A stretch of 64,000 bases of DNA from CAZSLI01 sp964607705 (GTDB lineage: Bacteria; Actinomycetota; Coriobacteriia; Anaerosomatales; PHET01): positions 1-64,000 of the forward strand of contig CAZSLI010000008.1 of assembly GCA_964607705.1 (NCBI GenBank), read 5' to 3'. Under the pieces are notes generated by a model. That model saw nothing but the letters and a program-made list of their open reading frames with translations, was not told the DNA's origin and searched no databases. Shown piece by piece: positions 53,169-63,152 of the stretch; position 1 is the stretch's first letter; every line of letters starts with the position of its first letter. Both the position numbers and the translations under genes were made by a program.

Positions 53169-53638
53169 GCATCTGGGGCACCGGCATCCTCAAGGGCATG
53201 CTGATCTCGATGAAGAACATGTTCCGCGGGCCGATCACGGTCCAGTACCCGCGGGAGCGCGTCGAGCTGCCCGAGCGCGCGCGCTGGGCGGTCGAGATGA
53301 AACTCGACGAGGATGGCCAGCACAAGTGCACCGCCTGCCTGGCCTGCCAGAAGGCGTGCCCGGACTACATCATCGATATTCACGTGACCACCGACGCCGA
53401 GCGCAATAAGCACATCGACGCTTGGCACTACGAGCTCGGGGCCTGCATGATGTGCGGCCTGTGCGTCGAGGCATGTCCGTTCGACGCGATCTGCATGGGC
53501 AAGGACTACGAGCTCGCGACCACGAGACCCGACGCACTGGAGATGGACCTGCTCCATGACGTCCCTGCCGCCAAGCCGAAGCGCAAGGCCGCCGCGCCCC
53601 GCCCCGCCGTCGTCGAGGAGGTGCCCGCCGATGAATGA
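53165..53638 (+). CDS. nuoI: NADH-quinone oxidoreductase subunit I (157 aa)
   Basis: A ferredoxin-like subunit with two [4Fe-4S] sites, CTACLACQKACP and CMMCGLCVEACP, near residues 54-65 and 95-106. With nuoEFG missing, these clusters may receive electrons from a separate donor such as ferredoxin. A Lys/Ala/Pro-rich tail ends the protein. The ATG overlaps the nuoH stop; nuoJ starts within its last codons. Confidence 0.95.
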   Translation: MSIWGTGILKGMLISMKNMFRGPITVQYPRERVELPERARWAVEMKLDEDGQHKCTACLACQKACPDYIIDIHVTTDAERNKHIDAWHYELGACMMCGLCVEACPFDAICMGKDYELATTRPDALEMDLLHDVPAAKPKRKAAAPRPAVVEEVPADE

Positions 53639-54140
53639 CGCTCTCTACACCGGAGTCTTCGCCCTTCTCGCTATCACGGCGGTGGGCGGCGCCGTGGCCA
53701 TGCTTGCGTCGCGCAACGTCGTGCACGCCGCATTCTGGCTGCTTGCCGTCTCGGCGTCGGCCGCGGGGCTGTTCGCACTGCTGCAGGCGAGCTACATCGC
53801 GCTGGTCCAATTGCTCGTCTATGCCGGCGCGGTGGCGATCCTCAACATATTCACGATCATGATCACGATGCGGCAGCGCGAGGACGCCGTTCGCGCTCGC
53901 GACTTCTCCTGGCCCGGCGCTCTCCTGGCCGTTGCCTTCTTCGCTCTGGTGATGCTCGCTGTCTTCGGCGGGGGATCGCTCCCGCTTGTCCCGGCGCCCG
54001 AGACGTTCCCCGGCATCGCCGAGTTCGGTCAGATGCTGTTCTCGATGGACGGCTGGGCCCTACCGTTCGAGATCGCCTCGCTCGTGCTCACGGCCGCCCT
54101 GGTGGCTGCTGTCTGGTGGTCAAGGGAGGGAGACGAGTGA
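53631..54140 (+). CDS. nuoJ: NADH-quinone oxidoreductase subunit J (169 aa)
   Basis: A membrane subunit with five hydrophobic segments and the conserved ALVQLLVYAGAVAILNIFTIM helix region. The start lies inside the nuoI end. Normal length. Confidence 0.94.
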   Translation: MNDALYTGVFALLAITAVGGAVAMLASRNVVHAAFWLLAVSASAAGLFALLQASYIALVQLLVYAGAVAILNIFTIMITMRQREDAVRARDFSWPGALLAVAFFALVMLAVFGGGSLPLVPAPETFPGIAEFGQMLFSMDGWALPFEIASLVLTAALVAAVWWSREGDE

Positions 54141-54451
54141 TGCCGATAGGGCTGAGCGCATACCTCGTCCTCGCAGCCGCCCTCTTCTCCCTGGGCCTCT
54201 TCGGCGCCGTTTCCAAGCGTGGCGCCGTCCAGGTGCTCATGTCCCTTGAGCTGATGTCGGTCGCGGTCAACCTCAACCTGGTGGCGTTCTCTCGCTACGT
54301 ATCCCCGGTCGCGATGACCGGTCAGTTCTTCACCGTCTTCGTCATGATCGTCTCCGCTGCCGAGATCGGCCTGGGCCTGGCGCTCGTCGTCGCGATCTTC
54401 CGGGATGCGCGCTCCTCGGAGATCGACCGACTCACGGAGTTGAAGGGCTAG
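54140..54451 (+). CDS. nuoK: NADH-quinone oxidoreductase subunit K (103 aa)
   Basis: Three membrane helices with the conserved membrane glutamates in MSLELMSVAVNLN and VSAAEIGLGLAL. The ATG overlaps the nuoJ stop; GGGAGGGAG lies just before. An adjacent GTG at 54137 would add one residue. Confidence 0.94.
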   Translation: MPIGLSAYLVLAAALFSLGLFGAVSKRGAVQVLMSLELMSVAVNLNLVAFSRYVSPVAMTGQFFTVFVMIVSAAEIGLGLALVVAIFRDARSSEIDRLTELKG

Positions 54452-54452
54452 C

Positions 54453-56363
54453 ATGGCGTGGGTAGCGCTCATACCGATGCTTCCGGCGCTCGCCTTCGCG
54501 GCGTTCCTGCCGATGCCCCGGCGCTGGCGTAATCGCCTGCTCTGGCTCCCGGTCGCCGCTATCACCGGTTCGTTGGCGCTCTCCATCGCGGCGCTGGTGC
54601 AAGTGTGGCCGGCGAGTGAAGGCGAAGTCGTGTGGGAGGCGGGCTGGCAGTTCGCCCAGATCGGCGGCGCGCCGCTCAATCTCAGCATGGCGCTCGACCC
54701 GCTTGCGGCGGTCACCCTGGTGATGGTGAGCATCGTGGGCACGTGCGTTCAGTTCTATTCACTCGGCTACATGCACAAGGATCTCCGCGAAGGCTGGTAC
54801 TTCGCCGTCCTCTCGCTGTTCACGGCAGCCATGTTGGCGTTGGTGCTCTCGTCCGACCTGCTTCTCACATTCGGCATGTGGGAGCTCATGGGGCTGTGCA
54901 GCTACCTGCTCATCGGCTTCTGGTACGAGCTCGAGGCGCCGAGAAGGGCGTCGCAGAAGGCGTTCCTGACCACGCGCGTGGGCGACCTCGGGTTCCTCGT
55001 CGCGCTCTTCGTCGTGTTCGCCAACACGGGAAGCTTTGAGCTGCATCAGGCGCTTCAGACGGTTCCGTCGTGGGCGCCCGGCGCCGCGGTCGCGGCCTCG
55101 ATCGGTCTGTTGTGGGCGGCGATGGGGAAGTCGGCGCAGATGCCACTGCACGTCTGGCTACCGGATGCGATGGCTGGTCCCACGCCCGCCTCGGCGCTCA
55201 TTCACGCCGCGACCATGGTCGCCGCCGGCGTCTTCGTGATCGCGAGGACCCTGCCGATCTTCGAGCACGCGCCGGCAGTCATGACGGCGATGCTCGTCAT
55301 CGGCGCCGTCACGGCTTTGGCGGGCGGCCTGCTCGCCGCTGTGCAGCACGACGTCAAGAAGGTCGCCGCCTACTCCACTATCAGCCAGCTGGGGCTCATG
55401 TTCGTGGCGCTCGGTGCCGGTAGCGCGGTCGCAGCGCTGTTCCACCTGACCACCCACGCGTTCTTCAAGTCACTCATCTTCCTCGGTGCGGGCGTGATCA
55501 TCCACGCCGCGCACACGCAGGACATGCGCGAGATGGGCGGACTAGCGAAGCATCTTCCCGTGACGACCGCGACGTTCACGGTCGGCGCGTTGGCGCTTGC
55601 CGGCGTCCCGCCCTTCGCCGGGTTCTTCAGCAAGGACGAGATCCTCGCGCTCCTGCTGCATGAGCATCACTACATCACATTCGGGATCGTCGTCCTCGCA
55701 TCGCTCGTCACGGCGTTCTACGTGACCCGCCTGTGGTTCCGCGTCTTCTCCGGTCCGGAACAGGCCGAGGAGTTGCACGAGGGTCACAAATCCATGCTTA
55801 TCCCGATGATGGTGCTTGCCCTCATCACGACGATCGCCGGCTTCGGCACGACGATCTACGCCGGGCTGCTCGGTCATGAGGGCGAGTGGCCGGCCCCCGG
55901 TATGTGGTTGCTGTCCATCGTCATCGCCGGCATCGGCATCGGCATCGGCTGGTGGGTCTATGGCCGCCAGACCGTTGTGGTCAACACGAGCGTTTGGAAG
56001 CGCCGCTTTGGTGCCGCTTACTCGGCGCTCACGATGAAGCTGTACTTCGATGCGGTCTACGACCTGCTCTTCGTGCGCGGCTACATGGCATTCACGCAGT
56101 ACGCCGCACGTTTCGACATGCGCGGGGTCGACGGCGTCGTCAACGGAGTCGCTCGCGGATGGGTGCGTGCCACGGGAGCTGCATGGCGGTTCGACGGCAC
56201 GGTCGTCGACGGTGTGGTCAACGCGCTCGCATCGGTCTCCAAGCGTGCCGGCACCGCTCTGCGCGGTCTGCAGACCGGCCGCCTGCAGAGTTACCAGCGT
56301 CTTGTCCTGGGAGCCGTCGTGCTCCTGATGCTCTACTACGTGTTCTTGGTTAAGGGGGCCTAG
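54453..56363 (+). CDS. nuoL: NADH-quinone oxidoreductase subunit L (636 aa)
   Basis: The largest antiporter-like subunit, with about 16 helices and the long lateral helix at the C-terminus. It has GLCSYLLIGFWYE, the GKSAQMPLHVWLPDAMAGPTP segment with the channel lysine and histidine, and FFKSLIFLGAGVIIH. The C-terminal region after residue 500 is amphipathic as in the lateral arm. Confidence 0.96.
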   Translation: MAWVALIPMLPALAFAAFLPMPRRWRNRLLWLPVAAITGSLALSIAALVQVWPASEGEVVWEAGWQFAQIGGAPLNLSMALDPLAAVTLVMVSIVGTCVQFYSLGYMHKDLREGWYFAVLSLFTAAMLALVLSSDLLLTFGMWELMGLCSYLLIGFWYELEAPRRASQKAFLTTRVGDLGFLVALFVVFANTGSFELHQALQTVPSWAPGAAVAASIGLLWAAMGKSAQMPLHVWLPDAMAGPTPASALIHAATMVAAGVFVIARTLPIFEHAPAVMTAMLVIGAVTALAGGLLAAVQHDVKKVAAYSTISQLGLMFVALGAGSAVAALFHLTTHAFFKSLIFLGAGVIIHAAHTQDMREMGGLAKHLPVTTATFTVGALALAGVPPFAGFFSKDEILALLLHEHHYITFGIVVLASLVTAFYVTRLWFRVFSGPEQAEELHEGHKSMLIPMMVLALITTIAGFGTTIYAGLLGHEGEWPAPGMWLLSIVIAGIGIGIGWWVYGRQTVVVNTSVWKRRFGAAYSALTMKLYFDAVYDLLFVRGYMAFTQYAARFDMRGVDGVVNGVARGWVRATGAAWRFDGTVVDGVVNALASVSKRAGTALRGLQTGRLQSYQRLVLGAVVLLMLYYVFLVKGA

Positions 56364-57821
56364 GTGCTCAGCTGGATAGTCTTCCTCCCGCTCATCGGCG
56401 TCGTCGCCTGTGCGATGCTGCCCAGGTCGAGCGCGATGGCTGCTCGTTGGGTGGCTCTCGCGATCACGGGCGTCGATCTGCTGCTGGCCGTCTTCATGGT
56501 GTATCGCTTCCAGGCCGGCGGCGGCTTGCAGTTTGTCGAGCGTTACGACTGGGTGCCCCAGGTCAACATCCATTACTTCCTCGGTGTCGACGGCATCTCG
56601 ATGCCGCTCGTGGCGCTCTCGGCTCTGCTGACGTTCCTCGCGGTGCTTGCGAGCTGGAAGATCGAGAAGTCGCCCCAGTTCTACTTCGCGATGCTGCTGC
56701 TCCTCGAAGTCGGCATGAACGGCGTCTTCTCGGCGCTCGACTTCGTGCTCTTCTATGTGTTCTGGGAGCTCGTGCTCGTGCCGATGTACTTCCTCATCGC
56801 GCAGTGGGGTGGTCCGAGACGCCAGTACGCGGCGATCAAGTTCTTCCTCTACACGCTTCTGGGCTCGGTGTTCATGCTGGTGGGCGTCGTGGCCCTCTAC
56901 CTTCAGACCGGGACCTTCGACGTGATCGAACTCGCCAAGATCGGCGGTTCGCTTCCGGCGCAGTTCCAGTGGTGGGTCTTCCTCGCGTTCTTCCTCGGCT
57001 TCGCCGTGAAGGTCCCGGTGTTCCCGCTGCACACCTGGTTGCCTGACGCGCACGTCGAGGCGCCCACCGCCGGCTCCGTCCTTCTCGCCGGCGTGCTGCT
57101 CAAGATGGGCACGTACGGCTTCATGCGCATGTCGTTGCCGATCCTGCCCGACGCATTCCAGTCATGGCAGTGGTTCCTCGGCCTCATCGCGGCGGTCTCG
57201 ATCGTCTACGGCGCGGCCGTGGCGTTTGCCCAGGCAGACATCAAGAAGCTCGTGGCGTATTCGTCGGTGTCGCACATGGGCTTTGCGATGCTCGGCATCG
57301 CGTCGGGCACCGCGGCGGGACTGTCGGGAGCCATGGCCGTCAACATCAGCCACGGTCTCGTCACCGGCATGCTGTTCCTGATGGTCGGCATGATCTACGA
57401 CCGCACCCATACTCGACAGATCTCGGAACTGTCGGGGCTCTCCGCTCAGATGCCGGTGATTGCGGGCCTGCTCGCGTTCGCGTCTTTCGCTTCGATGGGC
57501 CTGCCCGGACTCTCGGGGTTCGTCGGCGAGTTCCTCTCGCTGCTCGGAGGCTGGCTCTCCCAGGCGGTGCCCGCATGGATGGTCATCGTCTCGGCGGTGG
57601 GAGTCCTGCTGGGCGCGGCGTACATGCTGTGGATGCTTCAGCGCGTCGCTTTTGGCCAGCCGAGCCACATCGTGGCCGACCAGTCTGACGCCACTCCGCG
57701 CGAGCTCATCACCGTCGCGCCGCTCCTCGTGCTGATCGTCGTGCTTGGCATGTACTGGTCGGCGCTCCTCGTCTACGTCGATCCGGCCGCCACGGCGCTC
57801 GCCAAACTGGTGGGGGCGTAG
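56364..57821 (+). CDS. nuoM: NADH-quinone oxidoreductase subunit M (485 aa)
   Basis: An antiporter-like proton-pumping subunit. It has FYVFWELVLVPMYFLI with the conserved membrane glutamate, FAVKVPVFPLHTWLPDAHVE, and ADIKKLVAYSSVSHMGF. The GTG start directly follows the nuoL stop. Confidence 0.96.
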   Translation: MLSWIVFLPLIGVVACAMLPRSSAMAARWVALAITGVDLLLAVFMVYRFQAGGGLQFVERYDWVPQVNIHYFLGVDGISMPLVALSALLTFLAVLASWKIEKSPQFYFAMLLLLEVGMNGVFSALDFVLFYVFWELVLVPMYFLIAQWGGPRRQYAAIKFFLYTLLGSVFMLVGVVALYLQTGTFDVIELAKIGGSLPAQFQWWVFLAFFLGFAVKVPVFPLHTWLPDAHVEAPTAGSVLLAGVLLKMGTYGFMRMSLPILPDAFQSWQWFLGLIAAVSIVYGAAVAFAQADIKKLVAYSSVSHMGFAMLGIASGTAAGLSGAMAVNISHGLVTGMLFLMVGMIYDRTHTRQISELSGLSAQMPVIAGLLAFASFASMGLPGLSGFVGEFLSLLGGWLSQAVPAWMVIVSAVGVLLGAAYMLWMLQRVAFGQPSHIVADQSDATPRELITVAPLLVLIVVLGMYWSALLVYVDPAATALAKLVGA

Positions 57822-59177
57822 ATGACGGGCTACGGCCTCATCGTTCCCGAGCTGCTGCTTCTCGCAGGTGTCGCGTGGGCGCTGTTCGCCGAGCGTCTTC
57901 CCGGGCGTGATGGCGGCGCTGCGCTCGCCGGCGCGGTGCTCGCGCTGGCGGCGGCGGCAGTTGCGGCGCTCGCGCCCGTCGGCGCCGAGCTCTTCGGCGG
58001 CGTGCTGGTCTTCAGCGCGACGGCGCGGTTCGCCCGTGTGGGCGTCGCTCTCGTCACGGCGCTGTGGCTCCTGTGGTCGTCGAGCGGCGCCCCGGGACGT
58101 ATCCGTGAGGCGGTGGCGCTCGCGCAGCTCGCGGCGATCGGCGGCCTGCTGATGTGCGCTGCGGCCGAGCTCATCACGCTCGTGCTTGCGATCGAGCTCG
58201 CCACTATGCCCGCCTACGTCCTCGTCGGCTACCGCAAGCGGCGTTCGACCGGCCTTGAGGGCGCGCTCAAGTACTTCTTGCTCTCCATGCTCACGTCTCT
58301 CGTGATGATGTACGGGATGTCGTTCCTCTTCGGCGTCACCGGCACGACGAAGTTCATGGCCTTCGATCTCTCAGAAGCCGGGACACTCGGACTGATGGCC
58401 GTGCTGCTCACCTACGTCGGCCTGTTCGCCAAGCTGTCCGCCGCGCCCTTCCACTACTGGACTCCGGACGCCTACGAAGGCGCTGAGGCGTGGTCGGTGG
58501 CGTTCGTGTCGACAGTGCCCAAGCTCGCCGGAGCGGTCGCTATCGTGCACTTGACCGCGGCGCTGGCACCTACGGCGACTGCCCTGGCCCCCGCGCTCAT
58601 TGCCGTGGCCGCCGCATCCATGCTGCTCGGCAACCTGGCTGCGCTCAACCAGACAGACCTGCGCCGGCTCATGGCGTACTCTGGCGTGGCCCACACCGGC
58701 TACCTACTGCTCGCGGTGGGCGCCCAGACCCAGCGCGGCTACGTCGCGGCCGTCTTCTATGCGCTCGCCTACGCGATCCCGTCGCTCGCCATCATGCTGG
58801 TGGCTGCCGAGGAAGGGCCTGCGATCGAGGACTTCGGCGGCCTCGCCGCACGCCGCCCCCTGGTTGCCTGGTCGGTCGTCCTGATGCTCGCCTCGCTCAT
58901 CGGCATCCCGCCGCTCATCGGCTTCTTCGGTAAGTTCTCGCTCTTCACCGCGTCGCTCGATGCCGGCCTTGCGCCGTGGGTGGTGCTCGCGGTCGTGATG
59001 AGTGTCGTCTCGGCCGGCTACTACCTGCGGATCGTCAGGGCGATGTTCTTCAGCGAGCGCGAGACCGCGGCTGAGGCCCAGAAGCGCACCTGCACGGCGG
59101 TCGTGGTGGGTTGCGCGGCGCTCACGCTCGCGTTCGGTTTGCTCGCCGGACCGCTGCTGGGGATGCTCGGCGCCTAG
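57822..59177 (+). CDS. nuoN: NADH-quinone oxidoreductase subunit N (451 aa)
   Basis: The third antiporter-like subunit. It has LAIELATMPAYVLVGY, LFAKLSAAPFHYWTPDAYEGA, and TDLRRLMAYSGVAHTGYLLLA. The ATG directly follows nuoM. It is the last gene of the operon; no nuoEFG-like gene lies on either side. Confidence 0.95.
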   Translation: MTGYGLIVPELLLLAGVAWALFAERLPGRDGGAALAGAVLALAAAAVAALAPVGAELFGGVLVFSATARFARVGVALVTALWLLWSSSGAPGRIREAVALAQLAAIGGLLMCAAAELITLVLAIELATMPAYVLVGYRKRRSTGLEGALKYFLLSMLTSLVMMYGMSFLFGVTGTTKFMAFDLSEAGTLGLMAVLLTYVGLFAKLSAAPFHYWTPDAYEGAEAWSVAFVSTVPKLAGAVAIVHLTAALAPTATALAPALIAVAAASMLLGNLAALNQTDLRRLMAYSGVAHTGYLLLAVGAQTQRGYVAAVFYALAYAIPSLAIMLVAAEEGPAIEDFGGLAARRPLVAWSVVLMLASLIGIPPLIGFFGKFSLFTASLDAGLAPWVVLAVVMSVVSAGYYLRIVRAMFFSERETAAEAQKRTCTAVVVGCAALTLAFGLLAGPLLGMLGA

Positions 59178-59281
59178 TCGAGGCAGGGTCGCCAGCCGCA
59201 CCTTCTTCTCCTGCGTGGAGAGGATGTGGAGGGTTTCGAGCGGCTTCATGGAGAAGTGACCCGGATACGCACTCGGGTATC

Positions 59282-59287
59282 TAGAAT
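59282..59287 (+). promoter_or_regulatory. Candidate -10 element (TAGAAT) for the HtrA gene
   Basis: TAGAAT lies 51 bases before the ATG at 59339. A short imperfect inverted repeat (ACCCG/CGGGT) lies just upstream. No clear -35. Confidence 0.4.
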
Positions 59288-59338
59288 GCTATCTGTGAGT
59301 AACAGATTTCCATTCCTGTCGACCGAGGTGAACCGCTG

Positions 59339-60772
<1,434 letters not shown>

Positions 60773-61240
60773 GTGCGCATCACGATCGTCGCCGTCGGGC
60801 GGCTCAAGGAGCGCTACTGGCGCGACGCCGCCGAGGAGTACCTCACGCGGATGAGGCCGTTCGGTGACGTGCGTGTCGTCGAGGTGCCCGACCGAGACCC
60901 TGGCCGCGGCGGCGAAGCCCGGGCGCTCGCCGAGGAGGGCGCGGACGTTCTCAAGGCGCTGCCCGACGGCGCCCACGTGGTCGCGCTCGTGATCGGCGGC
61001 AGATCGCTGTCGAGCGAGGAGTTCGCCGAGCGGCTCGAGCGCCTGGCCGTGGACGGCAAGGGGAGCGTGGCCTTCGTCATCGGTGGCTCCCATGGGTTGT
61101 CTGCGGATGTGCTGGCGCGCGCCGACGAGCGCTTGTCCCTCGGCGCCATGACGCTCCCGCACAATCTCGCTCGGGTGGTGCTGATCGAACAGGTGTACCG
61201 GGCGTTCAAGATCCGACGCGGCGAGCCGTACCACAAGTAG
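60773..61240 (+). CDS. rlmH: 23S rRNA pseudouridine1915-N3 methyltransferase RlmH (155 aa)
   Basis: A SPOUT-class methyltransferase acting on 23S rRNA helix 69. It has MRITIVAVGRLKERYW, then ALVIGGRSLSSEEFA, the SAM-knot motif FVIGGSHGLS, and the C-terminal QVYRAFKIRRGEPYHK that defines the family. The GTG start abuts the htrA stop. Confidence 0.96.
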   Translation: MRITIVAVGRLKERYWRDAAEEYLTRMRPFGDVRVVEVPDRDPGRGGEARALAEEGADVLKALPDGAHVVALVIGGRSLSSEEFAERLERLAVDGKGSVAFVIGGSHGLSADVLARADERLSLGAMTLPHNLARVVLIEQVYRAFKIRRGEPYHK

Positions 61241-61290
61241 GCCGTCCGGCGCCCCTGTCCTGCCGCGCGGAGGCCGGTTCGGTTTACCGC

Positions 61291-61320
61291 GGTGGCGGCG
61301 TCGGGTACGATGCCGCCACC
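61291..61320 (+). other. Strong hairpin in the argS leader
   Basis: A perfect 9-bp stem (GGTGGCGGC at 61291-61299, GCCGCCACC at 61312-61320) with a 12-base loop lies 28 bases before argS. There is no T-run. It may weakly terminate rlmH transcription or act in the argS leader. No T-box consensus was seen. Confidence 0.4.
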
Positions 61321-61347
61321 TGTCGGCTTATCCCAAACGAGGCGCTC

Positions 61348-63060
61348 GTGAGAGAAGTCATCGCCCAGCTCGTCACCGATGCGGTTGCCGCGGCCATCGC
61401 CGACGGAACTCTGCCGCTGGAATCCGCACCGCCAGCTGAACTCGAGCGTCCGCGCGACCCCAGCCATGGTGACTGGGCGACGACCGTCGCACTTCGATCT
61501 GCCAAGCAGGCGGGCAAGGCGCCGCGCGACATCGCGGCAGACATCGCCGCGCGCATCGAGGGCCACGCCGACATTGCCGCCGTTGAGGTTGCCGGTCCCG
61601 GCTTCATCAACCTGCGTCTCTCTCCCAAGGCACTGCAGCGCGTGCTCCGCGAGGCGCGCGAGGCCGACGCCGACTTCGGCCGCATCGACCTGGGCGAGGG
61701 TAGGAGCGTGCAGGTGGAGTTCGTCTCGGCGAACCCGGTGGGCCCCATGCACGTCGGCCACGGCCGCTGGGCCGCGCTCGGCGACTCGATCGCGCGCATC
61801 CTCGACCATGCCGGCTGGAAGTCACAGCGCGAGTTCTACATCAACGACGCCGGTGTCCAGATGGACGTCTTCGGCGCGTCCTTGGCCGCCAGGTACCTCG
61901 AAGCATGCGGTCGGCCGAGCGAGTTCCCCGAGGAGGGCTACCGCGGCGCCTACATCGCGGAGATCGCCGAGGAGCTGCGTACCACCGAGGGCGACGCACT
62001 GTGCGACCTGCCGCTCGATGAGCTGCGCGTCCGCTGCCGAGAACTCGGCTACGCACTCGTGCTCGAGAACCACCTGCGCCGCGTGCTCCACAAGATGGGC
62101 GTCGACTTCGACATGTGGTTCTCGGAGCGCACGCTGCACGCACGCCGTGCTGATGGGGGGACCGAGATCGAGGACGCCATTGCGCGCCTCACCGAGCGCG
62201 GCCACATCTTCGAGGATGGAGGCGCCCTCTGGTTCCGCTCGACCGCCTTCGGCGACGACAAGGACCGCGTCTTGCGCAAGTCCGACGGCGAGTACACCTA
62301 CTTCGCAGCGGACATCGCCTACCACTGGGACAAGCTCGACGTGCGCGGCTTCGACCGCGTCATCGACATCTGGGGCGCCGATCACCACGGCTACGTCGCC
62401 CGCATGAAGGCGGCCGTCGCGGCTCTCGGCCACGAAGGTCAGCTCGACATCGTGATCGGCCAGCTCGTCAATCTCTTCCGCAACGGTGAGGCCGTGCGGA
62501 TGAGCAAGCGCACCGGCGAGATGGTCACCTTCGAGGAGCTTCTCGACGAGGTGGGCGCCGACGCCGCGCGCTACTGGTTCCTGCGCCGCAGCACCGACCA
62601 GCAGGTCGACTTCGACATCGACCTCGCCGTCCAGAACTCCTCCGACAATCCCGTCTTCTACGTGCAGTACGCCCACGCCCGCATCTGCTCGATCCTGCGC
62701 AAGGCGGCAGGGGAGCGCGCTGGCGGGTTCGATGGCATGGACGCCCTGGCGGCGGCCCTGATCACCGAGGACACCGACCTCTCGCCGATGACCACGGACG
62801 CCGAGCTCGCGCTCATGCGCCGCCTGTCCGAGTTCGCCGACGTCGTCGAGACGGCCGCGCGCGACCTCGCGCCGCACAAGCTCGCCCGGTATGCCGAGGA
62901 CCTCGCCACGTCGTTCCACCAGTTCTACACCCAGTGCCGTGTGGTGGATGACGAGCAGCCCGCGCTCAGCGCGGCGCGTCTCTACGCTGTGGATGCGAAC
63001 CGCCGGGCGCTGCGCTGCGTCCTCGGGCTCCTCGGCGTCTCGGCCCCGGAGTCGATGTAG
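61348..63060 (+). CDS. argS: Arginyl-tRNA synthetase (570 aa)
   Basis: A class I synthetase charging tRNA-Arg. The N-terminal additional domain is followed by the HIGH-type motif NPVGPMHVGHGRWAALGD, WGADHHGYVARMKAA, the KMSK-like RMSKRTGEMVT, and a DALR anticodon-binding domain ending in LRCVLGLLGVSAPESM. The GTG start is in the TCGTGAGAGAAG context. Length is typical. Confidence 0.96.
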   Translation: MREVIAQLVTDAVAAAIADGTLPLESAPPAELERPRDPSHGDWATTVALRSAKQAGKAPRDIAADIAARIEGHADIAAVEVAGPGFINLRLSPKALQRVLREAREADADFGRIDLGEGRSVQVEFVSANPVGPMHVGHGRWAALGDSIARILDHAGWKSQREFYINDAGVQMDVFGASLAARYLEACGRPSEFPEEGYRGAYIAEIAEELRTTEGDALCDLPLDELRVRCRELGYALVLENHLRRVLHKMGVDFDMWFSERTLHARRADGGTEIEDAIARLTERGHIFEDGGALWFRSTAFGDDKDRVLRKSDGEYTYFAADIAYHWDKLDVRGFDRVIDIWGADHHGYVARMKAAVAALGHEGQLDIVIGQLVNLFRNGEAVRMSKRTGEMVTFEELLDEVGADAARYWFLRRSTDQQVDFDIDLAVQNSSDNPVFYVQYAHARICSILRKAAGERAGGFDGMDALAAALITEDTDLSPMTTDAELALMRRLSEFADVVETAARDLAPHKLARYAEDLATSFHQFYTQCRVVDDEQPALSAARLYAVDANRRALRCVLGLLGVSAPESM

Positions 63061-63066
63061 GGGCGG

Positions 63067-63095
63067 TTGACCGGGTTGCGTGCCTCAGTTAGCAT
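63067..63095 (+). promoter_or_regulatory. Promoter for lysA
   Basis: TTGACC at 63067-63072 and TAGCAT at 63090-63095 are separated by 17 bases, the best full -35/-10 pair found in the window. It lies 58 bases before the lysA ATG. Confidence 0.6.
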
Positions 63096-63152
63096 CGCCT
63101 CACCGAAGTAATTAGCACATACTAAGTCCACGAGGATCCAAGGGGGATCACC

